Source: Hormoscilla sp. GM7CHS1pb | Lineage (GTDB): Bacteria; Cyanobacteriota; Cyanobacteriia; Cyanobacteriales; Desertifilaceae | Direction of reading: 5' to 3' | DNA: 64,000 nt | Assembly: GCA_014323675.1 (NCBI GenBank) | Contig: JACONN010000002.1 | Coordinates: 2,710,001 to 2,774,000, forward strand | In this document: piece by piece, positions 50,054 through 58,216 of the stretch | How positions within the stretch are numbered: position 1 is the stretch's first letter | Layout of the letters: every line of letters starts with the position of its first letter | Made by a program: the position numbers and the translations under genes | Notes under the pieces: model-generated | Databases searched by the model: none | The model's input: only the letters and a program-made list of their open reading frames with translations | Told to the model about the DNA's origin: nothing

Positions 50054-50143
50054 TTTTGCCACACCCGGTCATAATATCAAGAGAATTCTTATTATTAAAG
50101 AAGGTAAAATCATTATTGATGTATCGAGTTAGGAGAAATTATC

Positions 50144-50500
50144 ATGCCTCGACTTACTTGTTTGTGCGGTGAAAGCATCAGTCTATCAGTGGTTCCCAAC
50201 CCACAAGGATTTAAGCTAATTTGGGAATTAGAGCGCGAAAGACTGATTGAGGCTCTGCTAACGGCTTATGCGGATGCAAAATCCTTTGAACATTTTGAAG
50301 AACAAGTATATCAGCTTCTTTATCCGGCAAATCCAGAATTTCCTCAAATTTACGAATGTCCCAACTGTGGTAGATTAGCTGTTTTTGTCGGCGCTGCTGA
50401 TGATAAGCCAGCGTTCTGGTTGAAGCAAGAGCAAAAGTATAGCGAGGTAGATTCAATATCTGCTTTGTTACAGAAAAAACTAGCTACTGCTTATACGTAG
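50144..50500 (+). CDS. Small zinc-ribbon-like protein of unknown function
   Basis: 118 residues from ATG 50144 with TAGGAGAAATT just upstream. MPRLTCLCGESISLS at the N-terminus and IYECPNCGRLAVFVG in the middle give two CxC/CPxCG pairs, likely a zinc-binding ribbon. The rest is helical. No known name. The intact start, good ribosome-binding site and full length argue that it is a working gene. Confidence 0.65.
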   Translation: MPRLTCLCGESISLSVVPNPQGFKLIWELERERLIEALLTAYADAKSFEHFEEQVYQLLYPANPEFPQIYECPNCGRLAVFVGAADDKPAFWLKQEQKYSEVDSISALLQKKLATAYT

Positions 50501-50505
50501 TGCGC

Positions 50506-50527
50506 GGGGTGTGGTCAAAACCCGTTG
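50506..50527 (+). repeat. Left arm of a perfect 22-bp inverted repeat
   Basis: GGGGTGTGGTCAAAACCC-GTTG, exact reverse complement of 52112-52133. Confidence 0.9.
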
Positions 50528-51157
50528 GGACTCAGCCTCGCCGTGGGAACGAGGGGCCCGGCTACACGGACAAAGCAATGTCCGGAGCGATTTTTCGCGC
50601 AGGCGGAGTTTGCAGCCTGGTGCCCCAACGCCCCCTCCGCTGCGAGGGCAACCTTCCTGCGCGGGCTGGATTACATGCATCACCAGATGTACCCGACTAT
50701 CAACTACTTGTGACCGCACCCTAGTGCGCGATCGCCCGCTCATCGGAGGCACTGGCCTCGTTCCCTGGGGGGCATGGCCTCACCCCGCATAACGCCAGTG
50801 GTCGGGAAAGCTTAACGCTGGCCCCCGATGAATCTCAGTATGAAACAAGTTCTCAAGAGGCTACGATGAATGGCACTGACGACTGTCGGGTGGAAAAAGC
50901 GACCGAGGGATCCGTTGTTTAATTATCATGGCACGGCTAGCACTCTGACTTTGGAGAACATTTTACTATGGCAAAACTAAGCCAGGGCTGATCTTCTCAA
51001 GTGTCAATTGGCCTCTTCGCAATCGCTTTACCATTCCGACAGGTGCTGCCAGAATCAGACATTCAACAGGTCAGGTATGCGGAGCCAGAAAACGTTCCTC
51101 GTTCGACGCGGCGCCGCCATCCCAGGATCTCGATTTTAGTCTAAAATAATTCCCTAT
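50528..51157. other. Long region without a supported gene
   Basis: About 630 bases inside the inverted repeat. Several overlapping frames are open around 50500-50790 but they are GC-rich, lack ribosome-binding sites and resemble nothing I know. From 50810 to 51157 I see no coding signal. Confidence 0.5.
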
Positions 51158-52042
51158 ATGGGTAGTAAAAAACAAGTGGCACAGGCAAGATCGAGGTGGC
51201 GTCTGTACTGTCGCCAGCTTTTGCGTATTTACAACCAGACGATCGGGTTCTCACCATTCCAAAGTGCTGCTCAATGGCGCAGTCGATTTTTCGCGCGTTC
51301 GCGCCGATATCAAAAGCTAGGAAAATGGCTGGGACTGGTAACGGTAGTGGTGGCTATGCTGTGGTGGAATGGTCAGCTGCTGTTAGCCACCACCGTAGGT
51401 ATCGCCATCATGTTGCTAGTCTACTTCCTGCAACAGGGAGACTGGCAAAAGCGCTGGTCAGATTTAGGCTTGCTGTTTACTGGTGCTAACCGACATCTGG
51501 CTGTAGCAGTTGGCAGCGGTGGGTTGGCCACATTGGGAACATACATGGCCTGCGCTGTCTGGATAGATTCAGATAGTCCTTGGATTGCTGCTGGTGCGAT
51601 TCTGCAAGGATTGGGCACTCTGGCTATTATCATCCTCCTACTGGGGCAATCCCTCCCCGGCCCCCGCCCCACAGCGGACTTGGATCGGTCGATCGAACAG
51701 CTGACTGACATTCACCCCCTGCGGCGTCTGATAGCGGTGCGACAACTGACCCGTGAGTTTACTACTACTCGGTGGGAACGAGACCGACGTATTATCGCTG
51801 ACTGTTTGGCTTTGATGCTGACACGGGAAACCGAACCAGCGGTGAAGAATGCAGTCCTCGAGGGTATGCAAGTGATGGGCAAGGTGGAAAAAATTGCCTC
51901 CCAGACAGCAGAAATATCCATTCCCATCGATCTTAAGCCTGACGCACGTGCCCAAACCGATAGCCAGATGACCGACAAGAGTTCCTCGCGGGGTGACGAT
52001 GGAACGCTAGCTTCCCAATACAACTCGATGAAAGGAAAATGA
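51158..52042 (+). CDS. Membrane protein of unknown function
   Basis: 294 residues from ATG 51158. The N-terminus is basic (GSKKQVAQARSRWRLYCRQL). Two closely spaced hydrophobic segments at about 67-92 (LGLVTVVVAMLWW, LLLATTVGIAIMLLVYFL) and two more at about 118-160 make four membrane helices. The soluble C-terminal half (IHPLRRLIAVRQLTREFTTT ... EPAVKNAVLEGMQVM) resembles a HEAT-like helical pair. It lies between the arms of a perfect 22-bp inverted repeat. A homologue set in cyanobacteria is likely but I cannot name a function. Confidence 0.65.
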   Translation: MGSKKQVAQARSRWRLYCRQLLRIYNQTIGFSPFQSAAQWRSRFFARSRRYQKLGKWLGLVTVVVAMLWWNGQLLLATTVGIAIMLLVYFLQQGDWQKRWSDLGLLFTGANRHLAVAVGSGGLATLGTYMACAVWIDSDSPWIAAGAILQGLGTLAIIILLLGQSLPGPRPTADLDRSIEQLTDIHPLRRLIAVRQLTREFTTTRWERDRRIIADCLALMLTRETEPAVKNAVLEGMQVMGKVEKIASQTAEISIPIDLKPDARAQTDSQMTDKSSSRGDDGTLASQYNSMKGK

Positions 52043-52111
52043 CTACAGGTCGCGTACTGTCTCAACGAGCGCATCTCACTATGAACGGGTGGAGGCTACT
52101 CCGTCTCCTAG

Positions 52112-52133
52112 CAACGGGTTTTGACCACACCCC
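52112..52133 (-). repeat. Right arm of a perfect 22-bp inverted repeat
   Basis: Reverse complement of 50506-50527. The two arms bound 1.6 kb with a single gene. Confidence 0.9.
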
Positions 52134-52431
52134 ACTTGAACTGAACCCAAAGAGCTTTTACTCTCTTCTTCCGAATCAATTTTAGTAGAAAAATCCAGAA
52201 CTACTTGTAGAGGCAATTTCACAATCATCGACCATCTAAATATGTCAGAGCCAGATTTGGCAGCAAATGTCAGATTATATTGGACTACAACAAAGCAAAT
52301 CCCAGTATCTACCGGACCTATACACCGGCGATGAACCTATGGAACTTGAAGATTTCTTCAATCTCGCCTCCGACATCGTTTGCGCTAAGACTGGCAAACA
52401 TCTGAGCAACTTACTGCAATTTTTCTCATGG

Positions 52432-52454
52432 CTGGCGCCACGCTGCGCGATCAG
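52432..52454 (+). repeat. 23-bp element in the nSTAND relic
   Basis: Follows TCATGG, begins CTGGCGCCACGC, ends GATCAG. Removal joins FFSW to DGETELSP. Confidence 0.85.
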
Positions 52455-52586
52455 GACGGGGAAACTGAGTTATCTCCCGACAGGCGCTCACGCCTTTCCC
52501 AGGTAATGGAGTATTTGCGATTTTTCGGACCGTCCGCGGGCCGATCGCACCGGTGCCTGCTGGTGGTGGATGACGTACAGACAATT

Positions 52587-52610
52587 TATGGCTGGCGCCA
52601 GCCGCAGGCG
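52587..52610 (+). repeat. 24-bp palindrome unit, in frame, in the nSTAND relic
   Basis: TATGGCTGGCGCCAGCC-GCAGGCG between ATT and TTC. Removing it gives DDVQTIFSSGQLAGHY, as in intact relatives. Confidence 0.8.
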
Positions 52611-53270
52611 TTCAGCAGCGGGCAACTGGCAGGTCACTACAAAGATGGATATAAAGATTATCGCATCCTCTGGAAACAAGTAGGGTATGGGAAAGGGATT
52701 ACGTGCCGCTGTTTGTAGAGTCCAATTACTCTGGGCACCTGTGGATGTATCGCGATCTCGCGGAACGAAAATGCCAGAGCAGATCGCTAAACTGGGATCA
52801 TCCATGCAATTCGGGTTGTATTACCCGCGTAGTTGTTAGTTGTAAGTGGTCTCAACTAACAACCAACAACTAACAACTAACGCCAGTAAGGTCTTCCTTT
52901 CCAAAATATACCGACGATAATCCCAATGAGAACAGATTCGGATAAACTTAATAAACCAAAAGAGTCTAGGGGTAGCAGGGACTTTAACCACAGGGTGAGA
53001 AGCAAGCAGGGAACTAAAGCCCACAAGTTAGAGCTGTTGATGCTCACTTGAATGCACTGCCGTTCTAGTAAGTAAACGGCCAATGCTCCCAGACCGATCG
53101 CGGCGGCGACAGGCATTAATATCCCGAAGGGGCCGTAAAGTAGCAATTTCAGAAGGTTACGAGAAATAAAGGATTCTGAGAATGCCCAGAATAATATTGC
53201 CTCACCGACCGCGATGATGACAGTGGTCAGGGCGGCCACCTGAAGGAGCGATCGCCAGGGTAAGCGTTTT

Positions 53271-54142
53271 GGCGTTGCACATTTTCGGGATGATGGGTTA
53301 TTGCAGATTATGATAATCTGCAATTTTACAGTCAGAATTTATGTATAGTATGATGTTTGTTTTCGACCTAGTCATAATATGTGTTATCATGGATAGTAAG
53401 GCGAAAGAATTAGCTAAAGGAGTCGAACATGAAATGTCCCAGATGTGGTTCTGAAAACATCAATAAAAATGGTCACAGACGCGGCAAACAGAATTTAATT
53501 TGTAAGGATTGTCGTCGCCAGTTTCTCGAACATTATTATCCGCGCGGTTATTCAGAAGATGTCAAGAAAAATTGTTTGACAATGTACGTTAATGGCAATG
53601 GATTTCGAGGTATTGAAAGGATAACTGGTGTCAGCCATAATACTCAAATTGATTGGGTAAAACAGGCAGCTAAAGAATTACCGTCAATCCCTGAAAACTA
53701 CGATATTCCGGAGGTTGCAGAAATTGACGAGTTGCATACTTATGTCAATGAAAAAAAGAATAAAAAGTGGCTATGGACAGTCGTAAATCATTTCAAGCCA
53801 GGGATTATAACATGGGTATTAGGCGATCGTTCTGCAGAAACTTTTAAGCCTATGTGGGATATTAGAAAATGTTGGCAATGCTTTTTAGACGTTACTGATG
53901 GATGGCCTGTTTATCCAATGTTTATTGAATATATTGACCATATAGTCAGCAAAACCTACATGACCCGTGTTGAATGTGAAAATTGTCGATTAAGACATTA
54001 TCTAGCTCGATTAAAAAGAAAAACATTATGTTACTCAAAGTCGGAAGAAATGTTGAGGCTTTCAATTAAGTTATTATTGCACTATCTACGTTATAATTCT
54101 GTACCGGTACCTATTTAAATCATCCCGTAATTGTGCAACGCC
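53271..54142 (+). mobile_element. Complete IS1-family element, 872 bp
   Basis: Terminal repeats GGCGTTGCACATTTTCGGGA (53271) and its mirror CATCCCGTAATTGTGCAACG-CC (ending 54142). Flanked by an 8-bp direct duplication AGCGTTTT at 53263-53270 and 54143-54150. It carries one transposase and looks intact and recent. Confidence 0.92.
53429..54118 (+). CDS. IS1-family transposase (single ORF)
   Basis: 229 residues with AAGGAG about 8 bases upstream of ATG 53429. The N-terminal zinc finger CPRCGSENINKNGHRRGKQN, LICKDCRRQF and the HTH (GFRGIERITGVSHNTQIDWV) correspond to InsA. The DDE domain follows: EIDELHTYVNEKKNKKWLWT with first Asp, WVLGDRSAETF with second, and R-H-Y-L-A-R-L near the end. In many IS1 elements insA and insB overlap and need a frameshift; here they form a single frame. 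Ends 24 bases before the right end. Confidence 0.92.
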   Translation: MKCPRCGSENINKNGHRRGKQNLICKDCRRQFLEHYYPRGYSEDVKKNCLTMYVNGNGFRGIERITGVSHNTQIDWVKQAAKELPSIPENYDIPEVAEIDELHTYVNEKKNKKWLWTVVNHFKPGIITWVLGDRSAETFKPMWDIRKCWQCFLDVTDGWPVYPMFIEYIDHIVSKTYMTRVECENCRLRHYLARLKRKTLCYSKSEEMLRLSIKLLLHYLRYNSVPVPI

Positions 54143-54157
54143 AGCGTTTTAATTGGT

Positions 54158-54736
54158 CTAGCATAAGCAATCAACAGAAATAGGGTTACTTCGATTATCT
54201 CCTGCTGCCCCGATCGGGCAGGGATTGGTCAAGGATCTGGGGGAAAAATTGATATAACTTAGCCCAAGTCTACAGGAACGAAGCGTCCCATCAGCCGATC
54301 TGGCGACATCGGTAGAAACTAATTGGTCCTGGAATTGAGGATCTAATGTTAATGAACTGGCCCCAGCTGGTTTCTGACGGGATGAAGCGCGACCTTTTGA
54401 TTGCGGTTTGTTGGGAGTGGCTGTGATATTGACATCTAACTTTTTAATTAACTTCTCCAATTCATCTACCTCGGCGATCGCCCTTTCTGCCGCCGACAGT
54501 CCGGATGGGGGCGATATATCTATTTCATCATCTTCTGACAGTTCCAGTTCTACATCGGAAGAATCTAGGTTTTGGAGTAATGATGTCATCCAATCTGGAT
54601 TTTGCCATGCTTCCCAGACAACCAGCACCCCCAACAACAGCATTGCTGTCGATACCCAAAAGCCCGGACTGATTAAAGGACGCCGTCTTGCCTTGGAGTA
54701 CCGGATGGCAGCCGGGAGCATATTATCATGTTTCAT
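54158..54736 (-). CDS. Membrane-anchored protein of unknown function
   Basis: 192 residues from ATG 54734-54736. A basic N-terminus (RYSKARRRPLISPGF) precedes one membrane helix (WVSTAMLLLGVLVVWEAW), then an acidic stretch (DSSDVELELSEDDEIDIS) and a helical segment (AERAIAEVDELEKLIKKLDV). The C-terminus (LTLDPQFQDQLVSTDVARSA) resembles no domain I know. Its stop overlaps the original start of the next gene, so the two formed an operon before the IS1 insertion; a shared role in the membrane is plausible. Confidence 0.6.
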   Translation of the reverse strand: MKHDNMLPAAIRYSKARRRPLISPGFWVSTAMLLLGVLVVWEAWQNPDWMTSLLQNLDSSDVELELSEDDEIDISPPSGLSAAERAIAEVDELEKLIKKLDVNITATPNKPQSKGRASSRQKPAGASSLTLDPQFQDQLVSTDVARSADGTLRSCRLGLSYINFSPRSLTNPCPIGAAGDNRSNPISVDCLC

Positions 54737-54915
54737 CGCTGTATTGCAGCCCTAGTCTGCGATTTCGGAAGTTCGTATAGCTACTTGACTACAACAGAGA
54801 GACTGCAGAGAGACAGAAAATTTACACCAACTCCCCCAGGTATCCTCGGAAACAACCACCTAGCCAGCTAGTCGCTATATTGGGATTAGCAGACTACTAC
54901 TTTAAGCTATATAAC

Positions 54916-55551
54916 ATGAAAGTGCAACTGTTTAACTGGCTCGCCTTGGCCTGGGATATTTTACTGAAAAATAGTCCCTGGATGGGTTGGAATCTGTTTT
55001 TGGCCTTTATCCCATTGTTCCTGAGTTTCTGGCTTTTCCACTCTACGAAGTCCCGATCGCTGTTATGGTGGGCAGCATGCTTGTTTTTTGTCGCCTTTTT
55101 GCCTAATGCCCCCTATGTTTTGACGGATATTATTCACCTGATTGAAGATATTCGCCAAAATTATTTCGCTTGGCTCGTAACCCTCGTTCTCATTCCCCTG
55201 TATATGCTGTTCATTTTCCTGGGATTTGAGGCTTACGTGCTATCTTTGCTTAATCTGGGTCATTACTTCCAGCAGCAGGGTTGGGTACGGTTCATTCTGC
55301 CAGCCGAGTTGTGCTTGCATAGCCTCAGCGCGATCGGGATTTATCTCGGGCGGTTCCTGCGGTTTAATAGCTGGGATATTGTCACTAGGTTAGATACCTT
55401 AACCGCAGCTATATTAGATGATGTCCTCGCCAAATGGCCCCTGCTGGTCATAGCTGTAACCTTTGTCGCAATCGCAGGATTATATTGGTTGATGAAACAG
55501 GTAACTCTGGGAGTTATCCTCCGCTTCCGCCAGTTCTCTGTAACTGCTTAA
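54916..55551 (+). CDS. DUF1361 integral membrane protein
   Basis: 211 residues from ATG 54916 (an earlier GTG at 54880 adds non-conserved residues). Six hydrophobic segments, with the DUF1361 signatures WNLFLAFIPLFLSFWLF, FLPNAPYVLTDIIHL, and GRFLRFNSWD near residue 150. The family consists of small bacterial membrane proteins of unknown function. The stop is followed within 10 bases by a GTAAGCGCTTCAGCGCTTAC palindrome. Confidence 0.85.
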   Translation: MKVQLFNWLALAWDILLKNSPWMGWNLFLAFIPLFLSFWLFHSTKSRSLLWWAACLFFVAFLPNAPYVLTDIIHLIEDIRQNYFAWLVTLVLIPLYMLFIFLGFEAYVLSLLNLGHYFQQQGWVRFILPAELCLHSLSAIGIYLGRFLRFNSWDIVTRLDTLTAAILDDVLAKWPLLVIAVTFVAIAGLYWLMKQVTLGVILRFRQFSVTA

Positions 55552-55608
55552 CATTTCGTGGTAAGCGCTTCAGCGCTTACTACAAACAAAGACTATCTCC
55601 AGAGGTCT

Positions 55609-55824
55609 ATGGTTAATTATAACGAAATCAAAAATCAAGTTCTCAGTCTCACTCCTGAGGAACAATTGGGACTGATAGATGAAGTCCTGTCGGTTGTCCG
55701 TCACCGAGTTATGGCGAAACATAAACGCCGCATTCTAGAATTGGAAGGATTGGGTAAAGAAGTCTGGTCAGGCATTGATGCTCGAGAATATGTTAACCAG
55801 GAGCGTGGAAAATGTAATGGATAA
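55609..55824 (+). CDS. Orphan antitoxin-like protein (duplicate copy)
   Basis: 71 residues, MVNYNEIKNQVLSLTPEEQL then IDEVLSVVRHRVMAKHKRRI. Almost identical to the next gene, including the upstream AGAGGTCT ribosome-binding region; the two ATGs are 287 bases apart. Resembles short helical antitoxins (addiction module components with SLTPEEQ start). Unlike its copy it has no toxin behind it; the sequence after the stop at 55824 is non-coding. Probably a recent tandem duplication. Confidence 0.75.
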   Translation: MVNYNEIKNQVLSLTPEEQLGLIDEVLSVVRHRVMAKHKRRILELEGLGKEVWSGIDAREYVNQERGKCNG

Positions 55825-55895
55825 TTAAACCCACTCTGAGCGAAATCCTAGCTGTAAATGTGATATAATCGATAAGAGATGACATGGAGAGGTCT

Positions 55896-56111
55896 ATGGC
55901 TAATTATAACGAGATCAAAAATCAAGTTCTCAGCCTCACCCCTGAGGAACAATTGCGACTGATAGACGAAGTGTTGTCAGTGGTTCGTCACCGAGTTATG
56001 GCGAAACCCAAACGCAGCATCTTAGAGTTACGAGGATTGGGTAAAGAAGTTTGGGAAGGCATTGATGCTCAAGAATATGTTAACCAGGAGCGTGGAAAAT
56101 GCAATGGATAA
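55896..56111 (+). CDS. Antitoxin of a type II VapBC-like module
   Basis: 71 residues from ATG 55896 with GGAGAGGT upstream. Reads MANYNEIKNQVLSLTPEEQL, RLIDEVLSVVRHRVM, and YVNQERGKCNG at the end. Its stop at 56109-56111 overlaps the toxin start at 56099 by 13 bases, the coupling typical of toxin-antitoxin pairs. The protein presumably neutralises the PIN toxin and represses the operon; DNA-binding residues are not obvious. Confidence 0.8.
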   Translation: MANYNEIKNQVLSLTPEEQLRLIDEVLSVVRHRVMAKPKRSILELRGLGKEVWEGIDAQEYVNQERGKCNG

Positions 56112-56545
56112 ACCAACTCCAGGGACAAATTGTCGGATTGGATACTGCGCCCCTGATTTACTTTGTCGAGGAAAATCAGACTTACTTGCAAATGGTTGAC
56201 CCTTTCTTTGAGGCACTTGGTCGCGGAGAATTTACAGTAGTAACATCTGCGGTAACACTTCTGGAAGCGCTAGTTCAACCTCTGCGACGCGGAGATACAA
56301 TGCTTGCTCAACAATATCGCGATATCCTTTTCAATCAGGAAGGTTTGACTATGATAGAAGTTTCTCCAGATATTGCTGAAACTGCTGCCCAATTACGGGC
56401 AATTCATAATATCCAATCTTTGGATGCTATTCAACTTGCTACTGCTATCCGGGGAGGCGCTGCTTTCTTTCTGACTAATGATGTGCGTTTGCCTTCTTCT
56501 TTGCCAGGACTGACAGTTCTACTGTTGGACGAATTGAGTTCTTGA
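56099..56545 (+). CDS. vapC: VapC-type PIN-domain toxin
   Basis: 148 residues; a ribonuclease held in check by the preceding antitoxin. PIN acidic residues are visible: VGLDTAPLIYFVEEN (first Asp), TSAVTLLEALVQPL (Glu), NIQSLDAIQLATAI (third Asp) and FFLTNDVRLPS (fourth). ATG lies inside the antitoxin gene, so translation is coupled. Full length and apparently intact, unlike the two VapC relics at 36712 and 49941. Confidence 0.9.
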   Translation: MQWINQLQGQIVGLDTAPLIYFVEENQTYLQMVDPFFEALGRGEFTVVTSAVTLLEALVQPLRRGDTMLAQQYRDILFNQEGLTMIEVSPDIAETAAQLRAIHNIQSLDAIQLATAIRGGAAFFLTNDVRLPSSLPGLTVLLLDELSS

Positions 56546-56654
56546 AGGATAATCGCCCTCTGAACTCTGTATAACCCTGTACCGACATTCCGCACTTTAT
56601 ATGTGACGATTTGTCGTGCCCAGGAGATAGGCCGACCCTTGGGTTGGGGCACGA

Positions 56655-56741
56655 AACCCAACCTACGAACTACGAACCTTGATAAACACTAAAGTGTTTA
56701 CTACGAACCTTGATAAACACTAAAGTGTTTACTACGAACGA
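56655..56741. repeat. Two tandem CTACGAAC palindromes
   Basis: ACTACGAACCTTGATAAACAC followed by TAAAGTGTTTACTACGAACC occurs twice in a row, the same family as 40988-41070 and 59908-59968. Between the toxin gene and the amidohydrolase. Confidence 0.75.
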
Positions 56742-58130
56742 CTAGGAACGGCTTGTTGCCTCTGCTAACACCGGCAGGGAATTGCGCAACCGATCGCCAT
56801 ACAGATCCAAGGCATTCCCTCCTAATAGTAACCCTAAATGCTCCCGATCGTACTCTGCGACCCTTGCGGCATCCTCCACGCAATTATGCAACACCCCGTC
56901 CCAGTGACCGTAATCTCCCGAAAAACATGCCAAATGCTTGCCTATCTCTCCCATCCCTACATGCAGGTAACTCGGTCCCGGATCGTCTGACTCGAAGGAG
57001 GTAAAGATTTGTCCCCTTTCAAAATATTCCAGCGGATCCCGGTGCCGCAAGTCATAATGTTCGTATAGGCTGCGATCGTCTATTTTTGTCGGGTCGTGTT
57101 CCGCATTCCACAGCAACTCGAACAGATTTTTCGCCTGGTTAATCAGGTTCACATTATTAGCACCCTTCTCCTGAAGCAATAGTTTCGTATACTCAATCAA
57201 AGAAGGACGATAGGGATGCTTGGGGTCGAAGTCCCGGATGCGCTTTTCCCAATGTTCGTGGAAAGCATGGGCCAGATCGGGCAACCAACCACAACCTCCC
57301 TCTAAAAAGCCTACCCTTAAGCTGGGAAACTGCTCAAATGCCCCGTCAAATACCATCCGCGCTAGTGCTAACTGTTGCTGGTTCCGCTGCACGAAAATGT
57401 GGGTCAGCACGAAAGTTTCCGTATGATCGGAAATTCCCCCTACCATGTAAGAACCCGGTCCCCCGTGGATGCCTAAACCAATGTCTAAATCCACTGCTGC
57501 TTGTAAAATGGGTCGGAAGTCCGGATGACTGATTGCTTTACAGGTGCGTATCTCTGGAAAGGCATCCGGTGCTTTCGGATGGGGAATGGGCATGTTTGGT
57601 GCCACAGCAACAGAGATCATCCCCAGTTCCTCTACGCAGCGCCGCATCTCCTTAACTGCAAAGTCTACATCCTGTAACGGGATTACGCCTATGGGTTTGA
57701 GTCGATCGCCATAGGGGCGGCAGTCGTCGGCAATATAGTTATTATAGGCGTGACAGAGGGCAAGGGCCAGATCGCGGTCCAGAATGCTAGAAAACATCAG
57801 ATTGAAGGTACCGTAGATTACCTGCACGTCAATGCCCTCTTTCTCCATCTGTTCGACTCGCACCCGGTTGAACATCGCACCCAGGGTAGTATCCGGATGC
57901 AGGTTGCGGAAACCCCCTTTGCCCAAACCCTGTGGTTGGGGAAACATCCGCACGAAATCATTTTTCCCTGTTTCTGGATTGAAATCTACGACCTTTCCCC
58001 GCTGATCTCCCAGACTATCGACTATTAAACCTACCCGATCGCGATATTCTGGTTCTAGATACTCCCGCATTACCAGGGGATTCTCGATCTTGTGGGCGTC
58101 CGCATCAATTACCAGTAAACCTTTGTACAT
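56742..58130 (-). CDS. Amidohydrolase-2 family metal-dependent hydrolase
   Basis: 462 residues from ATG 58128-58130. The metal-binding start VIDADAHKIENP is the D-x-H variant of the amidohydrolase-2 (ACMSD-like TIM-barrel) group. Other residues: GIDVQVIYGTFNL, LGIHGGPGS (His), VGFLEGGCGWLPDLAHAFHE and FSGDYGHWDG near the C-terminus (metal-ligand Asp in SGDYGHWD). Related proteins decarboxylate or hydrolyse small acids; the substrate here is unknown. It is 86 bases downstream of the DUF962 gene on the same strand and could be the last gene of that operon. Confidence 0.85.
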   Translation of the reverse strand: MYKGLLVIDADAHKIENPLVMREYLEPEYRDRVGLIVDSLGDQRGKVVDFNPETGKNDFVRMFPQPQGLGKGGFRNLHPDTTLGAMFNRVRVEQMEKEGIDVQVIYGTFNLMFSSILDRDLALALCHAYNNYIADDCRPYGDRLKPIGVIPLQDVDFAVKEMRRCVEELGMISVAVAPNMPIPHPKAPDAFPEIRTCKAISHPDFRPILQAAVDLDIGLGIHGGPGSYMVGGISDHTETFVLTHIFVQRNQQQLALARMVFDGAFEQFPSLRVGFLEGGCGWLPDLAHAFHEHWEKRIRDFDPKHPYRPSLIEYTKLLLQEKGANNVNLINQAKNLFELLWNAEHDPTKIDDRSLYEHYDLRHRDPLEYFERGQIFTSFESDDPGPSYLHVGMGEIGKHLACFSGDYGHWDGVLHNCVEDAARVAEYDREHLGLLLGGNALDLYGDRLRNSLPVLAEATSRS

Positions 58131-58216
58131 CTTTTACTTTGTCCTTTGACTTCTTATTATGTTAGCGCCTCTGGTGGAAAAAGGTGGGCGGTGCCCACCC
58201 TACGCATCTCGTTATC

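Larger units (their letters stand above)
52267..52718 (+). pseudogene. Relic of an nSTAND-type NTPase with vMAP-like N-terminal domain
   Basis: MELEDFFNLASDIVCAKTGK then HLSNLLQ (from 52339) resembles the N-terminal helical domain that precedes nSTAND ATPases in cyanobacteria. Deleting the 23-bp element at 52432 joins LLQFFSWDGETELSPDRRSR. Then comes the Walker B-like CLLVVDDVQTI, an in-frame 24-bp insertion (YGWRQPQA), and FSSGQLAGHYKDGYKDYRIL. The P-loop and effector parts are absent, so most of the gene has been deleted. nSTAND proteins often act in signalling or phage defence. Confidence 0.55.
52877..54164 (-). pseudogene. Small membrane protein whose 5' end is separated by an IS1-family insertion
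   Basis: Joining 54143-54164 to 53262 downwards (removing the IS and one copy of the 8-bp duplication) gives MLDQLKRLPWRSLLQVAALT, followed by VIIAVGEAILFWAFSES, ILMPVAAAIGLGALAVYLLE, LLLTLWLKSLLPL and LIGIIVGIFWKGRPYWR: four membrane helices, about 140 residues. The original start overlaps the stop of the upstream gene (TTATGCTAG), so the two were translationally coupled. The present main frame starts in the IS end (MQIIIICNNPS). Function unknown. Confidence 0.8.

Noticed and set aside
50500..50792. Overlapping GC-rich ORFs after the zinc-ribbon gene
   Set aside because: Three frames are open at once, with no start signals and no recognisable protein.
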